A DNA stretch of 20,412 bases from Hypsibius dujardini. Its lineage: Eukaryota; Tardigrada; Eutardigrada; Parachela; Hypsibiidae. The DNA is taken from the NCBI GenBank assembly GCA_001579985.1, contig LRSR01013675.1, positions 1 to 20,412 on the forward strand, read 5' to 3'. This document shows, in pieces, positions 1 through 10,466 of the stretch (positions are counted from its first letter, which is position 1; each line of letters opens with the position of its first letter). Position numbers and translations under genes: made by a program. A model generated the notes under the pieces. That model was not told where the DNA came from, made no database searches, and saw only the letters and a program-made list of their open reading frames with translations.

Positions 1-618
1 TTTTACGGTGAAGATCGGGGGAAGTGAAATCTTCCAGTTCTTTCCCAACTTCAAAATTTCGCCTCAAACAAGTCGATCTGCATCCAGCGGATTTTACCCT
101 GATTCAGTGGATAAAACGGAGCATCCCTCCAGCGCGTGTTTGTGCATATCGACGGGACCAGGACACATTGTGGATAAATAGGACAGCATTTTATGCCAAT
201 GTCTGCCGTTTTCCGGCGTTACATGCTTGCTCAGCGCAATCAAGCACGTACCCGATGACGATGGTCAAACGTGACTTTGCCAGACCGGCGAGTGAGCAGT
301 TGTTGGCCACTTCACCCCCCGGCAAGGTCCGGCTGGGAGAAGCTTAATGTGACTGTCTGTCTGTCATCCACATGTCAGCCCTTTCTAACTCAAACCAAGA
401 GCCGTAGAGAAAGTGCGACGCCAAATGTGTTGCCTCTTTCTTTTCACTCTGCGTAATTCACCGATTCCCACACTCGAACGGGCTTTTATTCACGGACGGA
501 GCTCTGACCTTGAAGGGGAAACGGTCGGGAAGAGAGGCTATTGGAGTGATCCACGACACAGCTGGTTCTGTGGTTTATGTACCTGCCGAATTATTAACGG
601 ATTATACACATCTTTAAA
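1..618. other. Upstream region of the first gene; no gene recognised
   Basis: This stretch should hold the promoter and 5' leader of the gene that begins at 619. Short open frames cross it (for example 24-347, and one open to the left edge until about position 180), but none has a recognisable domain or convincing splice signals. The left-edge frame could be the tail of a truncated upstream exon, which I cannot support. There is a short TCTG run near 350-365. I see no clear TATA box or initiator. Confidence 0.4.
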
Positions 619-2288
619 ATGACTTCCCTTTCCGGAGTAGTGGGCGTGTCCGCCTGCCTCGGCCTGATGTCCGTGATCTTTCTTATCCGCCAAATTGGTT
701 CGTGCTGTTTTTCAAAAAAAGGGTGGAAAAAACTAAACTTTGTCACTTAATCAGGTTTCCTAGGCAACTAAAAATTTGTCGCTAAAGATTTTTAGTCGGC
801 TTTCTTAGCAGCTACAACGTTTTGTCTAGTTTTAGTCAAAATTACTTTACTGCTCTTATTTTTTCGTTTAGTTTTCTCATTTAGCTTAATAAGTGAAACT
901 TTCAGTCCAGTTCGGTCCGGTTCAGTTCGGTTAAAATAAGTTGATTGATTTTAGCTTTTTGTTTTTTTAGCAGTTTTGATTTAGTTTTAGTTTAAGTTAC
1001 AGATAACACTTTTGGAAATTCCGGGGAGAGGAATTTTTCGCCTTTTTAGAAGACTTGAAATGATGGCGAAACGTGTTGGCTTTTCCAGATGGCGCAGCAC
1101 AGACAAGTTATTTCCCCCAAGAGCTCCACAGTGCGGCGATCAAACTGTCCAGCGACGACATTCGCAGCTTCATCCATGCCGCCACCTTTTTGCAGAACTC
1201 CAACGTCATGGGGTTGGAGACGAAAGTTCCCAGTATGTCTTTTAATTAGTGACCTTTCACTGGTTCACATTCGGGACTTATACAAATACTACTGCTACTT
1301 GATGAATGACTGATCATTTACAATTAAATGACAGTATATAAGTTAAAACTGAAGGGATTTTGCCCAAGCACCAATCCTAAGTAAGTCAAAATAATATAAC
1401 TAATTTATGAGTAATTGAAAACAGGTTAATGTGAAATAAATAATGATCCACGTAAACGGAATTATGTCTTTCGGGTTAAATCAAAATGCTTTTAGGGTTC
1501 CCTTTTACGAAAATCTAGATTTTTGAGTTTTAATCAGTTTCAGCTGAAGGAACTCCGATGCTTCACGCATGAAGACTGTATCATCCCAATTAGGTCTGAA
1601 CGTGATGACAGCTCTTCGAAACTTCGGAGCCAGCAAGGTCGGCGATTATTTCCGGACGCTGCTACGCATGTGGGCCAAATTCAGCAAGGAGGACCGAATC
1701 AAAAATAAGGAAGAGATGTTCCGGAATATCGACTCTCTGAAGATTCCCATCGGTAAGTCCGATAAATAACCCCAACCAATGCCTGCTCGACAATCATTTT
1801 TTATTTATCTCCAGAGATCAGATCGGCCATGAAAGCAATGTTTGAGGTAAGACGACCGGCCAAATTATTATAAGACTTAAACAAATGTATAACCCTTAAT
1901 CGGAACACATATACGATTAAAAAAAGAAATCTAAATATGCATGTGAAAGTTAATAGAAATACGCATGCATAGAGTTGAAAGATGATTTTAGTGGCGGAAT
2001 ATAAATATGAAATCAAAGTTTGAAGCTCATAAGGCCCTTTCGCTGTTGAAGCGATAAATTGATGAGTGATGGTTGATGTTTTCGCAGCATGTCGATGGAT
2101 TACAAAAGGTGATAGTGAGTGCGGCCAGGACGACGACTGCCGCGCCCACAACCACCACCACCACGACTGTGGCAGTGACTGAGGAGAACACGGAAGAGGC
2201 TAACTCCACTACGTCCATTTTTGAAGCGATCGCCAGTGAATACGGCACAACTGCAGCTCCCGACAGTGACCCATCCGCGATTGTCTGA
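619..2288 (+). CDS. Five-exon gene: small secreted or membrane-anchored orphan protein with Thr-rich tail (204 aa)
   Basis: Inferred join: 619-697, 1089-1232, 1594-1752, 1815-1846, 2088-2288 (TGA). All phases agree (1, 1, 1, 0) and total 615 nt. Donors are GTTCGT, GTATGT, GTAAGT and GTAAGA; every acceptor ends in AG. The product starts with a hydrophobic stretch (residues about 6-23, with GVVGVSACLGLMSVIFL), read as a signal peptide or signal anchor. A charged, probably all-helical region follows (about 38-150, including SDDIRSFIHAATFLQ and KVGDYFRTLLRMWAKFSKED). The tail (about 152-204) is rich in Thr, Ser, Ala and Glu, with a run of seven Thr and one NST sequon, as in O-glycosylated stalks. 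There are no cysteines after the signal region. I recognise no family. Exons 1 and 2 are the least certain: they rest on splice signals and phase alone, and exon 2 makes sense only in the frame beginning GAT across the junction. The gene is convergent with the acyl-CoA synthetase gene. Confidence 0.62.
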
Positions 2289-2387
2289 ACCGCCCTCTTC
2301 GCTCCTCTTTTTTTGTGCCTGCTTGGATATCTCTCCTATGTACTTTAGACAGAGAGTGATCGAGGATGAGTGTGTAAAACGGTTAAC

Positions 2388-2393
2388 AATAAA
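2388..2393 (+). terminator. Poly(A) signal AATAAA of the orphan secreted-protein gene
   Basis: A canonical AATAAA lies 100 nt after the TGA at 2286-2288, a normal distance for a short 3' UTR. It supports 2288 as the true end of the gene. Confidence 0.6.
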
Positions 2394-2589
2394 TGTGCAA
2401 CCAGGGGCTAAAATAGTCCTCGACTTATTACACACTCTGCGCAACAACAAAAAAACGACTTTAATCGACTCAAAAGTCTAAAGCCGAGAAGTTGCACACA
2501 CCACAGTATCAAGTAGATGTACTGCTTTTATTTAGTTCTATTTAGCCTTTTAGTCTGCAGTGATCTTTAATTTTAGTTTGGTTGAAGAA

Positions 2590-2595
2590 TTTATT
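2590..2595 (-). terminator. ACSBG: Candidate poly(A) signal for the acyl-CoA synthetase gene
   Basis: AATAAA on the minus strand about 425 nt beyond the TAG at 3021-3023. A second copy at 2527-2532 is an alternative. Which one is used cannot be told from the sequence. Confidence 0.35.
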
Positions 2596-2672
2596 TCCCA
2601 GCTTGAATCTTTAGTGCCTACTAAAACTTGAAATGTTTCTTCAGCAAAATAAGAAGTTAAAAATTATTCACA

Positions 2673-2710
2673 AGTTTTCGTTTCGTTTTGTTTTCGTTTC
2701 GTTTTGTTTC
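2673..2710. repeat. Short tandem repeat, period about 18 bp, T-rich with TTTCG
   Basis: About two copies of an 18-bp unit of the form GTTTTCGTTTCGTTTTGT lie in tandem in the convergent intergenic region. Confidence 0.6.
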
Positions 2711-3020
2711 ACCAATAATACCGGGTCCTACAACACGCCCACCTTGAAAGTAGGGACTGTTAATAAGTTGATAAAAAAGTAGTTAAAATATATAAAATAG
2801 CTAATGCAATGAATGTGGCAAGGTGATAGTGGCATAAAACGCAAGCAGAAAGTGTGGAGCAGACAGGGAGACGTCCAAGGCAAACACAAGGAATCGGTGA
2901 GATTTTTGGTAGAAAAGAAGCAGGAGACGGACGATTCTGCGTTAAATCGCCGAGGCAAAATATCAAGACAAAAAAAGATGCGACACCAGCTGGAACACGT
3001 CCCGGATCTTCTTTCTGACA

Positions 3021-4797
3021 CTATGCCTCATTTCCGCCCTCGTAAATGCTCTCTATGAGGGCTGAATACTTTTCACACACGAAGGACCGCTTCAACTTCA
3101 ACGTCGGTCCTGCAAGTAAAAACAACAGAATGTAACAAACTTGTGGGCATTGTAAAATATAGCGAAAGCATAGTTTCCATCGACAGTTCTTTGAATCATG
3201 AAATTTCTTTGGAGATATGAAGAAAGTGACAGTCAGTAAAGTACATACCGAGCTCGCCGCCAATGATGCTAAAGTCCTCCGGGAGGACCTTGAACTTCTG
3301 AACGCACTGTGCCCGGCTGGTGGCGCGCTTGTTGACGGCCGCCAAGCCCTTCTCCAGGGCCTTCTCCAGGCCTGTCACCTTCAAGGCCGCACTGACAGTC
3401 GACACTTGCACTCCGCAGTGTTCTTGAATCCTGTTGATGAAAAGTTCATGTCAGAGATTGCCACAAAAAATACGTCCTTTTTTCTGTCTGTCTGTCTGTC
3501 TGTCTATCTGTCTGTCATTTTGTCTGCCTATCTGCTTGTCTGCTGCAGATGCTTACCAGTCACGTGATATCCGACTGAGTTTGTCAAGAGGTGCGCCAGT
3601 CTCCAGGTTGATTTCTGACTTGAGGGTCAAGAGAACTGACAGGAACTTGCGCTTGTCACCGATCACCATGGCAGTCGACACGATGGGGAGCTCTTCCTTG
3701 ATCATGTCTTCGATGGGGACAGGCGGGACGTTCTCTCCTCCGGCTGTGATAAGGAGCTCCTTGAGGCGACCTACAGGTAAAAAAACATAGATGAGTCATT
3801 GTTTTCTGTTAGGACACAGACATTGTCTTGAGATTTGCATCACTCAGACTTACCAGTGATCATAAGGAAGCCGTCACGGTCCTTTTTTCCGATGTCTCCT
3901 GTATGGAGGTAGCCCTGCTCGTCCAGCACGTCCCGGGTCTTGGCATCCTGTCCGAGGTATCCCATGAAGACGTGGCGACCGTACATGCAAATCTGGAAGC
4001 GGCAAATCACAGACATATCATTCAAAGGCCCGTAAAATGAGATTAAAATGTATGAGACAAAAGGTTTGGCTGATTGTGTTACCTCTCCGTTGCCTTCCCC
4101 GTCAGGCTTCTCAATTTTAGTCGTCACTCCTGGGAATTCCTTTCCGGCTGAACCGATTTTGATGCATCCAGGCAAGTTCATGGTGTGAGGAGCTAAAAAT
4201 AGGAAAGAATGAAACGTAAGTTTCATTCTTTACCCTGTTTTATTATTAGTAAGTGAACGGTGAATAAATATAAATATAAAATTAGGTTAAACGTACCAGA
4301 GCTTTCACTCATGCCGTAGATATCGTAAATGGGGATATTATAAGACAGGAAGAATTCCTGAGTCTCCTTAGACATGGGGGCAGCGCCGGAGCAGGCATAC
4401 AGGCAGCGATCCAGACCGAGTTGCTGGCGGACCTTACGGAACACCACGGCGTTGATGAGGGAGAACCCGAACGGGGTGGAACCGTTCTGGTTCTGGCTGG
4501 ACTTCAGACCAACACCTTGCGCCTTGGTGTTGATCCACAACTTGACTGGATTCATGTGCTTAGTCATGCCTTGCATCTTCTCGGCAATCTTCTCCCAGAC
4601 ACGTGGGACTCCGCAGAGGAAAGTCGGGCGAGCTTCGCGCAGGGTGTTGACGAGCGTGCCCTTGAGGGCGTCCGGCTCGGCGAACCAGACAACGCCTCCG
4701 CAACTGATCGGTAGATAGCTGAAATCAAGAAGGGCAGGCATGTTATAAAAAACCTAATAAGAGAACTGGTAAGGTGATGCAGGCAGGCAGACTGAGA

Positions 4798-4855
<58 letters not shown>

Positions 4856-7264
4856 TTACAGGTCGGTCATCTGGGCTGCGACGTGGCTAAGGGGAAGGTA
4901 TGAAACAAAGACGACTTGGCTCTTGATCGGGTTGTGATTTAGTTCGGCAGTTCGCATTGCCGACTTGGAGGTCCAAATGAGGTTGTCGTGGCTGAGCATG
5001 GCACCCTTTGGGTTTCCAGTGGTTCCGGATGTGTAGATGATGGTGCAGCACTTGTTCGGCGACATACGACGGTGGCGTTCATCGAGAACGCTGTCCGGCA
5101 CTAGCTTCGCCAAGGCCATAAATTCGGCCCAGCTGTAGACGTTGTCTTCGACGCCTTTGGACGGCTTCCCGCAGTATTGAATGATGGCGCGTAGATGAGG
5201 CAGTTCATGGCGAATCTTGAGGACCTTTTGGAGTTGCTTATCGTCATCGACAACGAGGATATTGGCGCGTGAGTCATAAGCATTGTATTGGGTGGCTTCG
5301 GGGGAGTTGGTCGAGTAGATCCCGACGGCTAAACCTCTGCAGAAAAATTGAGTAATTAAGAAAAGATGTCTCATGTTTGTTCATCTGTATGTTTGTCTGT
5401 ATCTCTATCTGCCTGCTTACCTACCTACCTGCATGTCTGTCTGCATGTCTGTCTGTCTGTCTGCTTGTTTATCTGTCTGTTTGCCTGTCTTCCGCCGGCC
5501 TGCCTGCCTGTCTGCCTGTCTTAAACATGCCTGAAAAAATGACTGTGTCAATAAGAAAGCGTACCCAGCATAGATGGCGGCAATGTCTGAAATGAACCAT
5601 TCAGGCGAGTTGAATCCAATGATCCCAACTGCGTGGAACGGCTCCAGACCGAGATGGATGAAGGCTTTTGCTGCGGTGCGAACATCATTAAAGTAGTCGA
5701 GATACGTCCAGGTCTTCCACACTCCTCCACGCTTGACTTTCAGTGCTGGCAGATGGGCGAAGTTATTGACTGTCCGTTTGAACCACGTCGGCAGCGACTC
5801 CGGCTTCATCCCGTCGGTTTCGGGATCACTGCGCACATACAGACAGGCATGGTTAGTTTCATCGACAACAGATACTAACACGAACACGGACACAAACAAA
5901 GACAAGACAAAGACATAGACATATACGCAGACACGAAAAAAGGCATACACACATACACGAACACATATACGTACAGGCACAGACATGTACACAGACACAG
6001 TCACAGTCACAGACACAAGAGAGAGACTTACTCACCGACACAGACATACACACAGACACAATCACTGACAAAGACAAAAGACATAGGACATAAGACATAA
6101 GACAGAGACAGAGACAGAGACAGAGACACAGACACAGACACAGACACAGACACAGACACAGACACAGACACAGACACAGACACAGACACAGACACAGACA
6201 TCTGCACCGGCAAATAAGATATGGATTGAGAGAAGTAACCGTACCGGCCAAGGCGAAGACGCACAGCTGTGCCTGGATCGGTGGTCCAGATGTCCTCGGC
6301 ATCCGCCACGGCATCGGGGCCCTGGTTGACCTTGTAGCCGTTTGTGCCACCGTTCGCTGTCTTGACATGTCCGTTCGTGGCGGCGACGAAGCTGGGCTTC
6401 TGGTAGACGAACGCTGACCCGTTGATGGAGGAAGTCGGACTGCTATCGGTACTGCCCATCTGGTCATTGTATAGCTCCATCTTGGGAGAGGCATTTCCGG
6501 GTATTCTCCTGTACAAAGTGAGTGGGCGAAAAAAAAACAGGCAACAGATTAGTTAAAGAATAGAAAGTTGGCAAGGTGTGAGGGTTGTTTGCGCGCGACT
6601 CAAAACAAGTTCAAGGCAAGACACATAGGCGATAAGGAGGCACCACAGGCAGTCCAGACAGATAAGAAAGGGAGGGAATTGTGTCTGAGAAAGTGGGACT
6701 TTGTTCGAGGTGAAAAGCTCTGACCAGCCCATGAAGGCGCGATAGCATCGCGTTGGTTAGCGGGTCTGTGTGCTATGAGGAAAAGTCGCACTATCTTGTG
6801 GAATCAAGCTGTGAGGGTGACCGTAAGTGTTGAGACATCTCTGATTTGCCTGAGGTCTGCTTGAACAACCATCCGTATCAGACACAATATCACAGGAAGG
6901 CTTGGACACAGAAAGAGAGACATACATAGATACAGACACAGACAGCGGTACAGACGTAGGCACAGGCACAGACGCAGACACTAAAGACACTGACACAGAC
7001 ACAGACACAGACACAGACACAGACACAGACACAGACACAGACACAGACACAGACACAGACACAGACACAGACACAGACACAGACACAGACATCGACACAG
7101 ACACAGACAACACTGCAAAGATTCATCTCCTCGATTCGGACATAACCTCACAGCCACGACAATCGTCTGAACACACAATCGGACTCAGACAAGCAGATTC
7201 CAATTTGCACTTACGAGAGCTGGTAATCGGTGGCGGCCTCGTCTGATATCTTGTCGATCGTCAT
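3021..7264 (-). CDS. ACSBG: Long-chain acyl-CoA synthetase, bubblegum (ACSBG) family, complete, 10 exons, 736 aa
   Basis: Minus-strand join: 7264-7215, 6508-6245, 5828-5565, 5336-4860, 4718-4297, 4192-4083, 3992-3854, 3770-3557, 3430-3249, 3109-3021. The exons sum to 2211 nt and every junction keeps phase. The enzyme makes fatty acyl-CoA from a long or very long fatty acid, ATP and CoA through an acyl-adenylate, feeding lipid synthesis and beta-oxidation. Visible motifs are the P-loop YTSGTTGNPKG (294-304), YGMSES (486-491), TGD (560-562), GRLKELLITAGGEN (576-589) and the C-terminal PTLKLKR. The family-typical WTTDPGTAVRLRL lies before the catalytic core, after a variable N-terminus of about 90 residues rich in Ser, Asn and Gly. 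The length matches animal ACSBG proteins (about 670-720 residues). There is no signal peptide; the protein is probably cytosolic or peripheral on membranes. The ATG at 7264 is the first in a short, in-phase first exon. Five of the nine introns carry TCTG/CAGA-type repeats. No key motif is broken, so the gene looks intact. Confidence 0.96.
3483..3540. repeat. TCTG tetranucleotide repeat in intron 8 of the acyl-CoA synthetase
   Basis: About eight TCTG units with one TCTA interruption (3483-3516), followed by degenerate units, lie between the exons ending at 3557 and starting at 3430. In the sense of the gene the repeat reads CAGA. Confidence 0.85.
4801..4854. repeat. Perfect (GACA)n microsatellite next to a splice donor in intron 4
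   Basis: About thirteen uninterrupted GACA units. On the coding (minus) strand this reads TCTG/TGTC and begins within the donor context: the donor GTAAGT at 4859-4854 runs straight into the repeat, and the whole intron is only 141 nt. Confidence 0.9.
5391..5521. repeat. Imperfect CTGT/CTGC repeat in intron 3 of the acyl-CoA synthetase
   Basis: A degenerate run of CTGT, CTGC, CTAC and TTGT tetramers fills more than half of the 228-nt intron between exons 3 and 4. It is in the opposite orientation to the repeat in intron 4. Confidence 0.8.
5880..6200. repeat. ACAGAC-type repeat tract in intron 2, perfect hexamer core at about 6127-6200
   Basis: Degenerate ACA/GACA-rich sequence from about 5880 leads into a near-perfect (CAGACA)n block of about twelve units at 6127-6200, preceded by a GAGACA run. 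It fills most of the intron at 6244-5829. Long Ser-Val or Cys-Leu open frames across it come from the repeat alone. Confidence 0.88.
6905..7108. repeat. (CAGACA)n hexanucleotide array in intron 1 of the acyl-CoA synthetase
   Basis: About sixteen near-perfect CAGACA units at 6992-7089, flanked by degenerate units from about 6905. It is the same hexamer in the same orientation as the array in intron 2 of this gene. Asp-Thr repeats encoded on the plus strand are a product of the repeat. Confidence 0.9.
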
Positions 7265-7680
7265 GTTTGCAGCGTTAAAGAATTAACGAAAAAATGCGAA
7301 GCTGGCTAAAAATTGAGAACAAACAAAAACTGAATGCGACCAATTTAAGAAGACAGATGCGAAGGGGTTTTCAGCTTGGCAAAAAGAAATGTCAAGTTGC
7401 CCCACACGAGAATAGATATAGCTTAGCTTAAAGTATGCTTCACTCGTGTTAAGTAAAGAGATAATCAAACGAGGAAAAAGTAGAAAGGCACGGATGGGAG
7501 AAAACTGGAAAGGACAACGAGCCTTTATAACCTCGTAATGGAAGGAGACACTATACACGGATGGTCAACGGGGCAGTTTCGTATGTTGAAGGAAGGGTCC
7601 AAAGGGACACAGTCCGGCCGGTCGCGTATATCGAGTACAAGTCCGGGCGCAAAGTCCGCCGAGCAATTTTGCACCGCGAG
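7265..7680 (-). promoter_or_regulatory. ACSBG: 5' leader and probable core promoter of the acyl-CoA synthetase gene
   Basis: On the minus strand TATAAA occurs at 7529-7524 (context GGTTATAAAGGC), about 260 nt before the ATG at 7264. If used, transcription would begin near 7495 with a leader of roughly 230 nt. The DNA further upstream (about 7580-7680) is richer in GC and CpG. The TATA assignment is inferred and there is no transcript evidence. Confidence 0.3.
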
Positions 7681-8085
7681 CTAGACGGCAAAACAGAGGC
7701 AAAGAGCGCGCGTGTGTATGAGTGAGTAAGCGAGTGGCCGGTTAAAATTGCTTACTAGGACTTTTCTGCGACGCTGTTCCAGCTCTCTCTCTCTCTCTCT
7801 CTTTCTCACATGCACAACACAGTGTACGGTCTTAAAGTTAAACTTTGACAGCGGGTTTCTGGAGGAAAGCCAGGCTAGCGAACACGCAGACCGATGGTGG
7901 AAAGGGTTTGGTGCGGCTGGATTTGCTCGGACCTTGATCGACGCACACGGCGTGCGCGCAGTCGGCATGGTCAAGTGAAGGACACCCTCTTGCCCCCGCC
8001 CCCGTCTCTCCTTAAGACACATCAAACGTATCCTTGCTTTGCTTCGTCCTATGAACTTTGCGACAAACCCTTGTTCCTTGTACTG
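7681..8085. other. Intergenic DNA; (CT)n microsatellite, no gene seen
   Basis: Upstream flank of the acyl-CoA synthetase promoter. A (CT)n run of about eleven units lies at 7783-7804. Short frames on both strands here have no recognisable protein content. Confidence 0.5.
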
Positions 8086-8322
8086 GTATGAGGAGAGGTC
8101 TGTATTTCGGCTCACCCTCCAGTTGGTCGATAAATCGGCTCACTCATGGGTTCTCTTCCAAGGCAGATGCTTGATTGTTTGATTTTTAAACGTGATTTAG
8201 TATACTAGGATGTATTGCAGTAGATCAAACAATCAAGCACTAGACATCAATGGGAAACCCGCGAGTGAGCCGCTGTATCGACCGTTTGGATGATGAGCCG
8301 AAATAGAGATTTCACCTCATAC
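8086..8322. mobile_element. Foldback / MITE-like element with about 98-bp terminal inverted repeats
   Basis: The left arm (8086-8183) and the reverse complement of the right arm (8322-8224) match at about 74 of 99 positions by hand alignment. The outer ends are GTATGAGG and CCTCATAC, and the inner 15 bp (8169-8183 against 8224-8238) match perfectly. The spacer of about 40 bp is AT-rich. No coding capacity is present. If the TA at each end (8087-8088 and 8320-8321) is a target duplication, the element would fit a Tc1/mariner-type MITE; that is inferred. The transcript could form one long hairpin. Confidence 0.65.
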
Positions 8323-10205
8323 AGGAAGAAGGCACCTCGTCATCTTTATCTTTCGTTTCCAGCCATCAAGTCATCTCGGCTGTCCATAGTGTGACCCTCT
8401 TTCATCTTTCACATGAAACGAGTGCATTTCTAATCAGAAAAAGAAATTAGCCCAGTTGAAGTTTAACGCCGAAGAAAAATATTCCCATTTTCACATTCTT
8501 GGATCGACTTGATGGTTTTCTTGAGTTTGAGTTTTTTTTGAGTTTCGGAGTTTTCACGCAAAGATGGTGTTTTGACCAAACAAGGTGGGGACCAAATACC
8601 ATATTTTCTCACCATGGGATTATTAGCGAAATTCCATTCTGCTACCTTTCATCACAAACACTCAATTCCAAATGTTTTAGGTGGCCATAAATATTTTACA
8701 GAGCCCCGAATTAATTTGGATTGTGAAAAACCAGATTTCAGGAAGTTGTGGACACCGGCGCAGAGGCCGTTCAAGTGTTGGCACGGTGGTGCTGAGGCGA
8801 TATCTGACTCTTCTGATATTTTTTTGAAATGTCTTTTTCTGGCAATTAAAACTTCTTGACATTACATGAACAAAGCAAAAAACCGCTAATGAATCGACAG
8901 GAAACTCAGTCGGTAAATGATTCGCTGGCATGGGACGTCACTTGTGTGGACACGATGGCAGTGCATAAAATAAGAAATTTTGAAAGTCCAACTGTCGAAA
9001 TCCAAATTTTTTTCAGATCGCGCTTCGCGCTCGCCGACTGCGTTTGCAGTAAAATTTTGCCCAAGTAACCTATCCCGCTGGCAATTACAGTGTACACGTG
9101 GTTTTGATTGCCTTCTGGGCTTGCCGCGTGCACATGTCTCCTTCGAATTCTGTGACAACCACATTGGCTTAACCGTACAATTCCTGAGTTCCCACATCCC
9201 CAGAGCAAAACAGCGGAAATTTCGTCACTTTCCAAAATTTGCTGCCTAAAATCGACTCTTAATCGCAAAACTCGGATTTGGGCTTTTTTGATGTTCGACT
9301 TTTTGGGTTTTAAAGAACCACTTTTTTTTAATGATCAACGTTTTTTCTAATATCCAACGTTGTTTTATGCACTGCACGATGGCACAGTTCTACAATGGCG
9401 GATCGGATCCTTGATTCTGGCGGGACATGCGGCAACGGAGAACCGTTGACATTGGAGACCTTCGGGCCGTGAGGACCGGAGACCAAGATTCTTATCGCGG
9501 AGATTGCCGGAAGAAAGGAAGAACAGATAGGAGAAAAAAGATCTTTTGAGTTTTTGAGTCAACGCATTAGTATTGCATTGCAACGTGGCAATGCGGCATC
9601 TGTTTTTGGCACTCATCAATTTTCTCACGGTCTTGAAGAGATCTCTAGCGTTTTGAAAGTCAAATGCTAATTTGTTTTATATTGTTTTGGTTAATTTTAC
9701 GCTTTTAGCGGCATTTTTGTGCACCAGCGCCTGCGTACTGTATAAAATTTGGGCGATTATAACTTTTACTTTTATTTGGAGTTGTTTATTGTTTTTCTGC
9801 AAAGTAAAAAATAAAACCAAAATTGTGATGGTGGAATTAAGCAATTTCACGCCGCCCGGCACTCAAAGAGTTCAGTATTGCTAAAGTATTTTAATTAATG
9901 TAAAACTGGACCTATTCTAATTAAAATGTTAAAATATTAAAATGCGGCAATGTGTTCAAAATGTTACTTAGAAAAACAAACAGGTCTCCGTGAAGATGCG
10001 TATTGGCTTATGCATGATACGTATGAAAAGTGCCAGCTGCAACAGACCTTTAGCGTGGACGTACTTGTCTTGTTTTGGTCCACAGTCCGCCCTTATGGAC
10101 TATTGAATTAAATGTGTTTCATGGAGTGATATCCGACTATGGAAGAGCGCCGATATTGGTTTAGCGCGCTAGCTTTGTCCGAAGAAAAAACAGTTTAAAT
10201 CAAGG
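8323..10205. other. Intergenic DNA, no gene recognised; possible old repeat remnants
   Basis: Long stretch without convincing exons. It holds T-rich segments (8520-8560, 9290-9350), a small GC palindrome with GCGCTTCGCGC near 9020-9040 of a kind often seen in invertebrate dispersed repeats, and a short hairpin with CAACGG/CCGTTG arms near 9432-9447. Frames such as 8572-8859 and 9672-9884 lack recognisable domains and could be chance. Confidence 0.45.
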
Positions 10206-10270
10206 TACTGTAGCGACGCGATTCCAAGGCGTAACAACCGGGGGGGCGTGGCTACAGAATCGCGTCGCTA
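10206..10270. repeat. GC-rich inverted repeat (14-bp arms), second half-copy at 18349
   Basis: TAGCGACGCGATTC at 10211-10224 is perfectly repeated in inverted form at 10257-10270, with a 32-bp spacer that contains a run of seven G. The left half with flanks (10206-10231) recurs at 18349-18374 with a single mismatch in 26 bp. This is compatible with a small dispersed element or a conserved protein-binding site. Confidence 0.7.
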
Positions 10271-10466
10271 GACTACGTAGTTAGCGAAAAGCACTATATT
10301 AAAAACAGAAAAACAATAACAGGAACATTTTAATATCGCTTTTCGATCATACTTACTAATATAAGATTCAAAATGAAAAAAATGTGTCTATTAATTTATT
10401 TAAAGAACTGATGTGATGGATCATGTTTAGCCGTTAGACCATCCCGGACTAGTATTATTACTCAAT

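Larger units (their letters stand above)
2394..3020. other. Convergent intergenic / 3' UTR region
   Basis: This lies between the 3' ends of two convergent genes. The part next to 3020 should be the 3' UTR of the minus-strand acyl-CoA synthetase. Minus-strand AATAAA sites at 2590-2595 and 2527-2532 are candidate poly(A) signals for it. A T-rich, TTTCG-containing repeat sits at 2673-2710. Short frames such as 2813-3058 (plus) and 2728-3021 (minus) show no recognisable protein. Confidence 0.45.

Noticed and set aside
24-347. Plus-strand open frame of 107 codons near the left edge
   Set aside because: No domain, no splice support and no homology that I recognise. It may be chance in the upstream region of gene 1.
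5859-6494. Long minus-strand open frames of Cys-Leu or Ser-Val repeats (also 6028-6516 and 6757-7113)
   Set aside because: They are produced by the CAGACA arrays in introns 1 and 2 of the acyl-CoA synthetase. Only 6508-6245 of this stretch is a real exon.
3021-6508. Reading each acyl-CoA synthetase open frame as a separate gene
   Set aside because: The fragments carry consecutive parts of one enzyme and are joined by GT-AG introns with matching phases.
6992-7089. Regular short repeats resembling a CRISPR array
   Set aside because: Simple hexamer with no unique spacers, in an animal gene intron.
6902-7246. Plus-strand Asp-Thr repeat protein
   Set aside because: Direct translation of the CAGACA array with no other coding signal; it lies antisense within an intron.
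9672-9884. Short hydrophobic open frame in intergenic DNA
   Set aside because: It lacks an ATG at that position, is AT/T-rich and its hydrophobicity is explained by T-rich codons.
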